Of a stretch of 64,000 nt of DNA, positions 38,890 to 48,535 are shown one piece after another. The DNA comes from CAZYFH01 sp965249175 (GTDB lineage: Bacteria > Acidobacteriota > Vicinamibacteria > Vicinamibacterales > UBA8438), in NCBI GenBank assembly GCA_965249175.1, contig OZ252227.1, positions 1,674,001 to 1,738,000 on the forward strand, in the 5' to 3' direction. The notes beneath the pieces were generated by a model. It did not search any database and was not told the DNA's origin. It worked only from the letters and a program-made list of their open reading frames with translations. A program made the translations under genes and the position numbers. The first letter of the stretch is position 1, and every line of letters starts with the position of its first letter.

Positions 38890-40482
38890 ATGGATCACAG
38901 GGCCTCGGAAGCGATGGATGACAAGCCTCCCGTGGACACGTCGGCGCCGGCGGCCGCCGTGGAACACCTCACCGGCCCCTCCCACGGTACGGTGACGTGG
39001 CTCAGCGGGTCAGCCTTTGACATTTCGCTGAGACCCGATCGGTTCGTCCGCGTTCAGGAGGCGCGCCCAGGCGACACGCCGGACGGCCTGATCGCTCGGC
39101 TTCACCGCGCGGAAGACAGCTATGAAATCGAGGCTCTCGAGCGGCAGCCAATATGGGTGAACGGCGTGCGCATCACGTCCCGACGGCTCCAGCATGGCGA
39201 CATGATCGAGCTCGGCGAGACTGGACCCGTGTCGCGCTTCTGCCTGTGCCGCGAAGACCAACCTGTTCGCAGAACGGCGGGTGACATCCTGAGCGACGCC
39301 CTCGCCTATCTTCGGGTCAGCCGCCAGCCGCTTGCCCGACGCGCGGTCAGAGCCCTCCGGGAAGCGCTGCGGCGACTCGCGCGTCAAACAACGATCTTGT
39401 TCCGGCTCAGTGTGGTTCTCGCGATCGTGGTGCTCGCGGCATTGATCTACCAGCAAAACCAGCTGAACGCGCTGCTCGAGCAACGCATCGAGAGCGGCGT
39501 GACGCGTCTCGACAGCTTCGCGCGTACGTTGGCCCGCGCCCGGGAGGAGGCCCTGACGCCGAATGACCTTCAAGCGCTGAGTCAGGAGCTCGGAAGCCGG
39601 TTGTCCTCGGACCGGCAACGTCTGGCCGCGCTTGAGCAACGCTCGCTGGCCAGCGGCCGGGTGATTGCCGAGTCGATGTCCTCGGTCGTGCTACTCCAGG
39701 GCGCCTGGGGGTTTCGCGAGACATCGAGTGGCCGGATGCTGCGACATGGAGTCAATGAGAACGGTCGCCGGTTGATCTCCCCCAGAGGCCAGCCCCTACT
39801 AACGCTCGAAGGCGACGGTCCTGTGGCCGAACGCCAGGTCATCGGCACCGGGTTCGCCGCCGGTGAAGAAGGGGTGATTGTCACCAATCGCCACGTCGCC
39901 GTGCCGTGGGAAGAAGACGCGAGCATCGACCTCCTCGCGGGGCAGGACCTGGAGCCGGTGATGATCAAGTTCATCGTCTATCTACCCGGCACACCAGCGG
40001 CGGGCCAGGTCGAGCTGTTGCGGGTGAGTGAAGACGCGGACCTTGCCGTCTTGCGCCGCACAGACGGGGCGTCGTCGCCACCGGGTTTACGCCTCGCCGA
40101 CGCACCACCAGCCCCAGGGGACGAGGTCATCGTCATGGGCTATCCGACCGGCCTCCGCTCCATGCTGGCTCAATCGGGCGCCGCGTTCGTCGAAGAGCTC
40201 CAGAAGACCAACGACACTGGGTTCTGGAGCGTGGCAGCTCGGCTGGCCGCGGCAGGGCACATCGCGCCACTGGCCAGCCGCGGCATTGTCGGCCAGGTCA
40301 CCCAGGCGACCATCGTGTACGACGCGGAAACGACGCACGGCGGTAGTGGCGGTCCCGTGCTCGACGTGCGCGGGGGAGTGGTGGCCGTCAACGCCGCCAT
40401 TCTGCCCGAATATGGCGGATCCAATCTGGGCGTACCAGTGGAGAGTGTGCGGGCGTTTCTCGCAGCGGCCGGCCTACGCTAG
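38890..40482 (+). CDS. FHA domain - transmembrane - trypsin-like serine protease
   Basis: 530 residues. Residues 35-115 look like an FHA domain (DGLIARLHRAEDSYEIEALE, WVNGVRITSRRLQHGDMIEL). Residues 175-195 are a transmembrane helix (LFRLSVVLAIVVLAALIY), followed by a coiled coil (LLEQRIESGVTRLDSFARTL). Residues 315-525 form an S1C/HtrA-like protease with His335 (VTNRHVAVP), Asp384 (EDADLAVLR) and Ser486 (THGGSGGPV). The FHA side would be cytoplasmic and the protease periplasmic, so it may transmit a phospho-threonine signal across the membrane. There is no PDZ domain. Confidence 0.8.
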   Translation: MDHRASEAMDDKPPVDTSAPAAAVEHLTGPSHGTVTWLSGSAFDISLRPDRFVRVQEARPGDTPDGLIARLHRAEDSYEIEALERQPIWVNGVRITSRRLQHGDMIELGETGPVSRFCLCREDQPVRRTAGDILSDALAYLRVSRQPLARRAVRALREALRRLARQTTILFRLSVVLAIVVLAALIYQQNQLNALLEQRIESGVTRLDSFARTLARAREEALTPNDLQALSQELGSRLSSDRQRLAALEQRSLASGRVIAESMSSVVLLQGAWGFRETSSGRMLRHGVNENGRRLISPRGQPLLTLEGDGPVAERQVIGTGFAAGEEGVIVTNRHVAVPWEEDASIDLLAGQDLEPVMIKFIVYLPGTPAAGQVELLRVSEDADLAVLRRTDGASSPPGLRLADAPPAPGDEVIVMGYPTGLRSMLAQSGAAFVEELQKTNDTGFWSVAARLAAAGHIAPLASRGIVGQVTQATIVYDAETTHGGSGGPVLDVRGGVVAVNAAILPEYGGSNLGVPVESVRAFLAAAGLR

Positions 40483-40532
40483 CCGTTACAACCTTATACT
40501 CCCCGCACAATACTCCCCGCACAGGAGGCGGC

Positions 40533-41543
40533 ATGCGCACCTCATCCCGACGGGCTACTCCGCCCTCAGATAGAACGACAGCTGCGATGCCCCGATCGCC
40601 GGTGGGCGCCTCCGACATGACGACCTCAACCCCCTCATCGGCGAAGGGGGCGAAGGCGGCACGGCTACTGACGGTGGCGGGATTACTGCTGGGGGCCGCC
40701 GACGCCGCACTGGGTCAAGAGCCCTCCCTCGACCTCGAGGCCACGCTCGCGCGGGTCGGCGCTCAATTGGAACGCCGGTACCAGCGGGTCCAGCGCATCA
40801 TCTCGACCGAAACGGTGTGGGTGCGGTCGTTCACCCGCGATATGCAGTCGAACGGATCCCCACGGCAGCTGGAGTTCGAGCGCCGAGTGGAGTGGGGCAC
40901 GTCCGAGGAGGACGGCGTGCCCACCGTGACTGTGTTCCGTGTGCTGCGGAAGGTCAACGGGCGGGAGCCTGGGCCGCGTGACCACGACGCGTGCCTCGTG
41001 CCGCGGTCGGAATCCGAGGATCCCCTGTCGGCGCTGCTGCCTGTGCGGCAGGGAGAGTACGAGTTTTCCTTTGGTGAGCTCGAGCGGGTCGACGGCCGGC
41101 GTGTGGCACGGCTCGACTTCCTGCCCGTGGAGGAGGGTCGTGCCGAGGTCACCTGGGACAAGGAGTGCGTCTCGATCTCACTCGACGGCCGAAGGCGCGG
41201 TCAGGCCTGGGTCGACATGGAGTCCGGTGTGGTGCTGCGGCTCGACGAGCGACTGACCGGGCGGTTCGAGTTCCGCGCGCCCGACGATCGGCGATGGGCG
41301 CAGCCGGGGCGGATGGCGCTCGAGCAGGACGATGTGAGTATTCGTTACGAGCGTGTCGCGTTCAGCGACCCGGCGGAGACGCTGATGCTGCCGCGCTCGA
41401 TCGAGCGCAACTGGACGCTCCAAGGGAGCGGGTTCGTGCCCCGCTACTATCGTCTTCAGCAGTTCTCCAACCACCGCCGCTTCGTCACGGACGGTCGCGT
41501 CGTTGGCGCGACCGAATCCGCCAGCGATCCCGCGGCCCGGTAG
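40533..41543 (+). CDS. Hypothetical exported protein
   Basis: 336 residues from ATG 40533, preceded by AGGAGG; starts at 40587 and 40617 are alternatives. A signal-like segment (AARLLTVAGLLLGAADAALG) follows an Arg-rich N-terminus. The mature part is strand-rich (AQLERRYQRVQRIISTETVW, YEFSFGELERVDGRRVARLD, VDMESGVVLRLDERLTGRFE, SIRYERVAFSDPAETLMLPR). The pattern suggests a lipoprotein-localisation-like barrel seen in many exported hypotheticals. A duplicated TACTCCCCGCACA lies just upstream (40497-40522). Confidence 0.5.
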   Translation: MRTSSRRATPPSDRTTAAMPRSPVGASDMTTSTPSSAKGAKAARLLTVAGLLLGAADAALGQEPSLDLEATLARVGAQLERRYQRVQRIISTETVWVRSFTRDMQSNGSPRQLEFERRVEWGTSEEDGVPTVTVFRVLRKVNGREPGPRDHDACLVPRSESEDPLSALLPVRQGEYEFSFGELERVDGRRVARLDFLPVEEGRAEVTWDKECVSISLDGRRRGQAWVDMESGVVLRLDERLTGRFEFRAPDDRRWAQPGRMALEQDDVSIRYERVAFSDPAETLMLPRSIERNWTLQGSGFVPRYYRLQQFSNHRRFVTDGRVVGATESASDPAAR

Positions 41544-41603
41544 CGCCGCACGGGCCGGATCGTCCGCGGGAATCACGATCACGCGACGGTCACGCAGCCG
41601 CGC

Positions 41604-42362
41604 TCAGGGCTCGATACGCGCGTCGAGAACCAGGCCTACGATCTGCCGCTCGATCTGGCGGGGGTTGGACGACGTGTTGCATAGCACCACGACTGACAGG
41701 TTGTCATCGGGGTAATGGGATGCGTAGGTGTTGAAGCCGTCGATGCCCCCGCCGTGCGCAATGACCGGATGCCCGTCCAGCGTGCCGAGCGAGAACCCAT
41801 AGCCGTAGTCGATCGGCTCGCCATGGTTCAGGCTCCCCGGTGTCGTCATCTGCCGGTAGGAGTCCTCGCTGACCACGCGGCCGCCGTGGAAGGCCGAGAG
41901 CCAGATCAGCAGGTCGTGGACGCTGGATCCGAGTGCGCCGGCTGAGAACGGCTGCCGCATGCTCAGCGGGTCGTCGTTGAGCAGGGCACCGTCTTCCACC
42001 TTGTAGCCCTCGGCGCGGCGCTTCACGATCGGTGCGTTGTACAGGTAGTGGGTCTCCTGCAACGCCAGCGGGTTCCAGATCCGTTCCCGTAGCGCCTCGG
42101 CGTACGACCGATCGGTGAGCTGCTCGATGATGACGCCAAGCAGGTAGTAGCCGGAGTTGTTGTACAGATATTGCTCGCCGGGGGGGAAGTCGAACGGCTC
42201 GTCCTCGAACAGACCGATCAACTCGTCGTGGGACAAATCGAGCGTCTTCGTATCTCGCCAGACCGGTCCCAGCCCGGTGTAGCTACGGATGCCGGAGGTG
42301 TGGTTGAGGAGGTGTCGCACCGTCACCGTGTTGTCGTTCGTCGGATAGCCGGGCCGGAACGT
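41604..42362 (-). pseudogene. Serine hydrolase (beta-lactamase class C-like), N-terminus removed by IS
   Basis: The visible part reads FRPGYPTNDNTVTVRHLLNH, TSGIRSYTGLGPVW, then EQYLYNNSGYYLLGVIIEQL (YxN motif) and HPVIAHGGGIDGFNTYASHY (HGG motif). This is the C-terminal two-thirds of a class C beta-lactamase/DD-peptidase-like hydrolase. The N-terminal region with the SxxK nucleophile is missing because IS256-like copy 2 begins at 42363. An internal ATG (42326) exists, but the product would be inactive. Confidence 0.85.
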
Positions 42363-43789
42363 GAGTCAAGCCCATTCTTAGTTGAAACTCTCCACGGCTC
42401 CCGATGGCTTACGCGGCCTGCTTCTTCGACGTCGTCGTGTCGATCTTCAGTTCTCGCTTCAATGCGGCCCGAAGCGTGGGAAGGTGGCGGTAGCCCCTCA
42501 CCCTTCGTAAGCGCGGTTCGATGTCCAGGAGGGCGGTCGCCAGCCAGCGGTGGCGTTGGCTCGAGCTCTGCCAGTGATCTACCTTCGCGCAGCGTTCCTC
42601 GACCAGCGCATTGACCGACTCCAGACAGTTCGTCGTCTTCAGCGACCGGCCCAGCACTCCGTACACGCCCAATCGATGTCACGTCAGGGTTTCGTCCAGG
42701 CCTTCCGCCAAGCTGTCAGCCGCCGACTGGTTCCGCTCGTCCAACTCGCCGTGGAGCGTCTCGAGCGCACCGAGGGCCTCGTCGTAGTCCGGCCGGTTGT
42801 ACGCTCGCTGGAGACGCTGACGCCACACCGCCTGCTCGTGCTTGGCCAGGTAGCTCACCACGTTCTCGCGCTTGTGCCACTGGCACCGTTGGACCAGGGC
42901 CCGGCCCCGGAAGGCCTTCCGGACGGCCGTGCGGAGCCCCTTGCCGCCATCGAGGATGACCAGCACACCCTGGGAGAGGTCGAGGCCCCGCTCGACCAAC
43001 GACCGCAGGAACGGTGTGAGCACCGTCGCGTTCTCCGTGTCCGTTTCGACGAAGCCCAGGAAGCGTTTCTCCCCAGACAGCGTGATGCCTAGCGCGATGA
43101 CCATCGTCGCGTCAGCGAACGTCTTGCCGTCCAGGAACACGGCCACCACGTCCTCATCGGATAGGTCCCGCTCCTGGAACGCCCGTAGCTGCGCCGCGCT
43201 GGCCTGGATGAACCCCCGGGACACCGTCGAACTCGACAGCCCGATCGCCCCGGGAATCGCCGCCGCGGCCGCCGCGTAGTTGCGGCACGAGATCCCGTAG
43301 AGCACCCGTCGCAGCAGCGCGTCGTCCACCTCGCGGTCGTCATGCAACGCCTCATACGACCGCAGCGGAATCTCGCTCCCTGCGAGGCGACGAATCCGGG
43401 GCACGCGAATCGGCACGCGCTGCCCCGCGAGACCCACCGTCCCAGGGTTACTGCCGTGACGGCGTCCACCGACCGACGCGTCCTTCCGGACGTAGCGCTC
43501 GCTCGCCAGCGCCGTCACCTCCTGGTCGAGCAACTCCTGCACATGCATCAGGCCCAGGGGCACCAGCGAGCGGATCAGCTCCACCTTCGCGTCCAGCTCC
43601 AGATCCGCGTAGGCCTCGCGGTGAATGATGTTGACCGAGCCCAGCTTGCGAACTTTCTTGCGCTTCCTGACAGCACGTAGGACACTCATCGTGGCTCCTC
43701 TCTCTCGTGGGGTGATGTCCGTCTTTTGCAACGTCATCACACCACAGGGTCTGGAGCCGTTTCAATGTTCAACTAAGATTAGCTCACCC
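42363..43789 (-). mobile_element. IS256-like insertion sequence, copy 2 (inverted)
   Basis: 1427 bp, nearly identical to 22096-23522 but in opposite orientation. The left flank is the truncated serine hydrolase; the right end is 3 bp from the 8-bp duplication of the ISL3-like element. No matching target duplication is seen on its two sides. Confidence 0.85.
42409..43689 (-). pseudogene. IS256/Mutator transposase with an in-frame TGA (copy 2)
   Basis: Same layout as copy 1: start at 43689, TGA at 42679-42681 after ETLT, continuation in frame to 42409. One residue differs (RSYEALHDD here, RSYAALHDD in copy 1). The catalytic Glu (TTNCLE) again lies after the TGA. Retention of the stop in both copies means it existed before the copy was made. 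Confidence 0.8.
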
Positions 43790-43800
43790 TCCCCTATAAT

Positions 43801-45249
43801 GGCTCTTCACCGATTTGAGTACAAGGGTTGAAGGCTCAAGAAGCGCGCCAGGTCGCGAGACGATCGAATCGGATGAGCCGTGGCCCACTTCAGTTTGAGC
43901 AAGAGCAGTTGTTCATTCTGCATACCGCGTGCGCGGCGGAGGACCGCCTTGATGGTCGTGTTGATCGATTCGACCACGCCGAAGCGAACAGGGTGGAAGC
44001 AGTAGGCAGCGATGCCCTCGAGATGACGAACGAGGAACGCGCCGAGGCGCTCCATCTCGGGGAGCCGTTGCCAGCGCAACGCGGTCACCCAGCCGATGAG
44101 GAAGTGCCCCACGCCCATCGGCGTCCGATACGTCCACAGGCGGTCGAGCTGTTCGCGCAGGAGACAGGCTTTGAACAGCCGGCGATTCGCGGCAAACAAC
44201 GTCTGCAGTTCCCGGCGCTTCGAGCCGCGGACCGTCTTCCAGCGCCGGAGCAGCAACCAGCGTTTCCCGCGCCCATGGGCACGCATCACGGCCCCGGCGC
44301 GGAAGAACTCTTGGCGGCGGACCTCGTCGAGCGCGGCGCTCGCATGCTGGAGGACATGGAATTTGTCGAACACCACGTCGGCCTGCGGCAGCACCTGCGT
44401 GACCGCATTGAGATAGGGCCGGTGCATGTCGGTACACACCGCGTGAATCGCGCCCCGCTGATGCGGGTCGAGATCCTCCGTGAGCAAGGTCGTGGCGGTA
44501 GTCGTTGTGCGATCCTGACGCAAGCCCATGACCTCGCCGCGCACCACATCCGACAGGACAGTCCAGAAGCGCTGGCCCTTCCCGCGCTGCACCTCATCGA
44601 GGCCGATGTGCCGCGGTCGCCGTTTCCGGCGGGTGCGATCCCACTCGGTCAAGAAGGCCGTCTCGGCGCGCCGGGCTTTGCCCCAGCTGACGCGGTGCCG
44701 CACGGCGGCGTGGCTGGTCGGCATCGACTGGCAATCCAGGCCGATCTGCTGGCGCAAGCGGCGCGTGACCCGGGCCTTCGGGGTGGCAAATTCGATCCGC
44801 TCCGTGCGCACCCCGCAGTGGCGACAGATCACGCGTCGTTGCCGGTAGACCAACGTGACCGGATGCCGTGCCCAGGGCAGATCGTCCCACGTCCGCTCGC
44901 GCGCGGCGCGCACGCGGCCGGTGCGGCGTCCACAGCCGTTGCACACATAGCGCCGTATCCCGCGCCGCTCCAACTGCAACCGCAGGCGACTCTCCACCCC
45001 GTCGTCCTCCCGTTCGACGCGCACCACTCGGAAGCCCGACAAGCCCAAGATCCAGGTACAATCCCGTTGCGATCCCACGTGTCCTCCCTTCTTGGTTGCA
45101 CATCAAGAGAGAACAACACCGGGTGGTCCGGTGCAAGTGGGATCGCGTTCTTTCGTCCAGGCCGTCGAGCAGGCCGCCCACCTCAATTGCGGCCCGCGCA
45201 GGCGGCCGGGTATCACCTCAGATCGCTGTACTCAAATCGACGAAGAGCC
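43801..45249 (-). mobile_element. ISL3-like insertion sequence with 8-bp target duplication
   Basis: Inverted ends GGCTCTTC..CGATTTGAGTACA at 43801 and 45249. The direct repeats CCTATAAT at 43793-43800 and 45250-45257 are a clean 8-bp target duplication, as usual for ISL3. About 165 bp inside the right end is non-coding and holds the transposase leader. Confidence 0.92.
43807..45078 (-). CDS. ISL3-family transposase
   Basis: 423 residues from GTG 45078 behind GGGAGGAC. N-terminal zinc binding CNGCGRRTGRV and VICRHCGVRTERIEFATPKA, HTH region, then the DDE core HIGLDEVQRGKGQRFWTVLS (Asp), AVCTDMHRPYLNAVTQVLPQ (Asp), VVFDKFHVLQHASAALDEVR, and the C-terminal Glu in FGVVESINTTIKAVLRRARG. Complete and probably active. 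Confidence 0.92.
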   Translation of the reverse strand: MGSQRDCTWILGLSGFRVVRVEREDDGVESRLRLQLERRGIRRYVCNGCGRRTGRVRAARERTWDDLPWARHPVTLVYRQRRVICRHCGVRTERIEFATPKARVTRRLRQQIGLDCQSMPTSHAAVRHRVSWGKARRAETAFLTEWDRTRRKRRPRHIGLDEVQRGKGQRFWTVLSDVVRGEVMGLRQDRTTTTATTLLTEDLDPHQRGAIHAVCTDMHRPYLNAVTQVLPQADVVFDKFHVLQHASAALDEVRRQEFFRAGAVMRAHGRGKRWLLLRRWKTVRGSKRRELQTLFAANRRLFKACLLREQLDRLWTYRTPMGVGHFLIGWVTALRWQRLPEMERLGAFLVRHLEGIAAYCFHPVRFGVVESINTTIKAVLRRARGMQNEQLLLLKLKWATAHPIRSSRDLARFLSLQPLYSNR

Positions 45250-45257
45250 CCTATAAT

Positions 45258-45442
45258 GCGGTCGCATGAATGCGGACGGACCCAACCGGTTGCGCTACCG
45301 CTACAGGCTCGACAGCGGGCGGCAGCAGGAGTGACGCCGACCTCTCCTCATGTCGGCACGGATGGCACAAATGGGCTCACGCCGCCGCTTCGGGTCGTGA
45401 CCCTCCAACCGGCAGCCCGGACCGCGCCACGGTGACCGACTG
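45258..45442. other. Short gap after ISL3, degenerate start of a gene
   Basis: From ATG 45266 a 22-residue frame (MNADGPNRLRYRYRLDSGRQ) stops at 45334; it looks like the opening of a longer protein but is not continued. No promoter or RNA recognised. Confidence 0.3.
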
Positions 45443-47835
45443 ATGCCACGTCGCAGCAGGCCCCTTCCCTTCAAGCGGCGTGATCGATCCGCGGCTCGCG
45501 TCGAGTGGATCGGCGGGCGCCTAGCGGCGCCGTTCTACGTCGACGAGGGCGCGGAGCCGTATCGGCCCGACCTTGTCCTGTGGATCGAAGAGCCGACGGG
45601 CCTCGTCGTTGGCCAGGACGTGACGCGTGCCGATGCGGAAGGAGCCGTCGGTCGGTTGCTGCTCGCCGCGCTGGAGCAGCCGATGGCCGGCCCGCCTCGA
45701 CGGCCAGACGCGATCCGGGTGGCCGACACCGCCCTCGCCTCGGAAGTTCGGGCGGCGGTGGGCGACGCGATCCCGACGACCGTGGCGCCGACACCCGAGC
45801 TCGAGACGCTCCTGGGCGCCATGCTCGAGACGATGCCGCCAGCGCCCGCCGACCACGAGAGCTATCTCGAGGGGGGGCGTATCCCGGCGGCGGCGGTCGG
45901 CCGGCTCTTCATCGCCGCGCGTGTGCTCTACGCGGTCGCACCCTGGAAGGCGGTCGACGATGATCAGGTCCTCCGTCTGGACATTCCCGCGCTCGGCGTC
46001 CGCGGGGCGTGCGTGTCCATCATCGGGAGCCTTGGCGAGGTCCTCGGCTTCATCATCTTTCCTTCGCTTGCGTCCTATGACGCGTTCGTGCAGGCGTCGG
46101 CGGCTCCATTCCGGGCGAGCAAGCGGCGAGATCTGGGCACGGACTGGATGGCGCTAAATTACGAACGTCGCTCCGACCTGCCAGCCGGCATGCGTCGCGA
46201 GGTGGACGCACACCGGTGGCCGGTTGCCGGCGACACTGCCTATCCGCGCGTCGATCGGCGCGACCGCGACGGCGTCGCGAGGCCGCTTGTCGCACGCGAT
46301 CTGGAGGTCGCGTCGGCGTGTGCCATGTCGCTTGCGTCCTTCTTTATCAAGCATCAGGCGCGATTCGCTCGCGACGACGCCGAGCCACTCAGCGGGTCGT
46401 TCTTCGACGAGAACGACCTCGAGGTGCGCTTCACGTACCCCTACGAGGCGTTCTCGTTGTTCGAGGTCGCCGAGAGCGCGACGCCGGCACCGCGGAGTCG
46501 CGCGGCCGTCGGCCGCAACGACCCGTGTCCGTGCGGCAGCGGCCGGAAGTACAAGAAATGTCACCTGCCACTGGACGAGGAGGCGGCAGCCGGCGCGGGG
46601 CCGCGCGACACTCCATGAGCTGGATCGCGAGCTTCTCGACGAGATCCTCGACTTTGGTGCGGCGCGCCTCGGGCCCACGGCGCTCGGCGGAACGGCCGAC
46701 TTCGTGGATGCAGCCGATGCCGACCAGCTGTCGTTCCGCTGGTCCGTCTACCACTATCGCCTGAGCGGGGCGACCCTGCTCGACCGTTTTCTCGAGACGC
46801 CGCCGAGACAGCTGTCATCCGCGGAGCGTGCCTTGCTGGAGGCGCAGCGCGCGGCTTGGTTCCGTCTGGGAGGTGACCGGTGTCGAGCCCGGCGTCGGCC
46901 TGACGCTCCGTGATCTGCTCTCCGGCGAGAACCGCTCGATCCGCGAATCGAGCGGTTCTGAAACGCTCGTGGTGCGCGATGCGCTTCTCGCACGCGTCCT
47001 CGATCTCGACGACGACGCGTTCCTCTGCGGTACGCACCCGCGTTCGCTCCCACCGATCGAGGCCGCCGACGTCGTGCGACGCGCACGCGGGCGGCTCCGC
47101 CGCAAGCGCGCCATCCCGGTGCAGCGTCTTCGCGACGAGGCGTTCGGCCGGTATCTGATCCGGAGCTGGGAGAAGGCCGTCGCGGCGCTCGATGACCGGG
47201 CGGCGACCGTGCCGGCGCTACAAAACACCGACGGCGACCCGCTGCTGATCACCACCGACCACTTCACGATCGCCCCCGGCGCAAGGCCGGCGATCGAGCA
47301 GGAGCTGGCCGCGCTGGAAGATGTCGAGCCGTCGGCGCGCGGCGAGGAGCCGGCGGTGTACGTCTTCAAGCAGCAGGGCAACCCGATGCACGCGAGCTGG
47401 GAGGCGACCGTGATCGGCCGCGGCGTCGTCTCCGACGGGGCGCTCGCGGTCGAGTCGAACTCCAGACGCCGCGCCGACGCCCTCCGCGCGCGGATCGAAA
47501 CCGCCTGCGGCAATCGGCTCGTGCACCGAGCGCGCGAGCACAGCGATCCGCGGTCCCTGAAGGCCCCACACGCCGACGCCGGCCCGCCGCCCGAACCGCC
47601 GGCGGAAGCGCACGATCTCATCCGCCAGCTCAAGGCGCGCCATTACGCCGACTGGGCCGACCAGCCGCTTCCGGCCCTCGGCGGGAAGACGCCGCGGGCG
47701 GCGGTCCGTCACGCCGACGGACGCGCCGCGGTTGACGTCCTGCTGAAGGACATGGAGCATCTCGAGCAGCGTTCGCCGGGGGAGAGCGCGTTCGGTTTCT
47801 CCCGTATCCGCCGGGAGCTCAGGCTCGACGGGTGA
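45443..47835 (+). pseudogene. SEC-C motif protein split by two +1 frameshifts
   Basis: Three consecutive frames together give one long protein. Frame 1 (45443-46618) ends just after the SEC-C zinc motif GRNDPCPCGSGRKYKKCHLP. Frame 2 (about 46590-46865) continues LHELDRELLDEILDFGAARL, SFRWSVYHYRLSGATLLDRF to AQRAAWF. Frame 3 (about 46866-47835) continues VWEVTGVEPGVGLTLRDLLS, AFGRYLIRSWEKAVAALDDR, VYVFKQQGNPMHASWEATVI. The pieces match a known architecture of SEC-C hypothetical proteins. Each junction needs one base removed, at about 46600 and at TTCC near 46862. Either the gene is decaying or the assembly has two indels. Confidence 0.7.
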
Positions 47836-47851
47836 TCACCGATGGCGCTGA

Positions 47852-47996
47852 CCGGCTTTGCCCATCTCCCCGCGGCTTCCGGAATCGTGACCTCCGGCCC
47901 CAGGTAGGCGCCTTCCTCGGCCGGCGATACACCCGCGCCCAGATGATCTATGACCTCCGCCGGCGAAGCGACGCCGTGTCCGGGCTGGTGTGCTAA
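47852..47996 (+). pseudogene. Fragment of a hypothetical winged-helix protein
   Basis: One frame reads PRGFRNRDLRPQVGAFLGRR then YTRAQMIYDLRRRSDAV and stops at TAA 47994-47996. The FRNRDLRPxVxxLLG...YTxxxMTYDLRRL pattern is one I recall from a hypothetical protein common on mobile DNA. Only about 45 residues remain, without start or C-terminus. Confidence 0.4.
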
Positions 47997-48021
47997 GGTG
48001 ATCTCGAGGCCGCGAATCCCC

Positions 48022-48414
48022 GTGATCCGCACTATCATCCACGCGCTTCTCGCGGTCGTGCTGCTCGCGGCGTCGCCGCTGCGAGCGCTGTGTTCCGACT
48101 CATGCGTGTCGGACACGGACGCGGTGCAGACCACCGGTCACGACGAGCCGGCCTGTCACGAGTCACACGAATCGTCGCCACCGTCCGATTCCGACTCGGA
48201 TGACGGGTGCCGGCACGGGGACGAATCCCCCGCGCGGAGTCTGCGTCCGGCGCATAAGCCGGTCGACCTGTCGGCGGATTCGCGGGCTCTCCCGCATGTC
48301 GCCCCCGCCGGGGTGCACGACGGGATCCCGATGACCCCGCGCGTGGTCGCGTCGACCCTGCCGTTCCACGCGGTCCCGGCCCCTTGGCGTTTCCCCACGC
48401 CGCTTCGGATCTGA
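48022..48414 (+). CDS. Small exported Cys/His-rich protein of the copper cluster
   Basis: 130 residues from GTG 48022. Signal peptide IRTIIHALLAVVLLAASPLR followed by ALCSDSCVSDTD, EPACHESHESSPPSDSDSDD and GCRHGDESP. The Cys/His/Asp-rich mature N-terminus could bind metal in the periplasm. It is 121 bp upstream of copA, so a copper-handling role is inferred from context only. The C-terminal half lacks recognisable features. Confidence 0.5.
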   Translation: MIRTIIHALLAVVLLAASPLRALCSDSCVSDTDAVQTTGHDEPACHESHESSPPSDSDSDDGCRHGDESPARSLRPAHKPVDLSADSRALPHVAPAGVHDGIPMTPRVVASTLPFHAVPAPWRFPTPLRI

Positions 48415-48535
48415 TCCTTCCCGTCTTCACGCTCCAGCTTCCATTCTTCGGAAACGCCGTCACGCACCGAGCGTGACACCTTCGCCGTGGCGCCGCGCGT
48501 GTCGGTGCGATCTGCGGTGGATTGGAGCAGAGGTG

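Noticed and set aside
22096..43789. Region between the IS256-like copies as a composite transposon
   Set aside because: No outer target duplication, and it contains half a prophage plus unrelated host genes; more likely two independent insertions.
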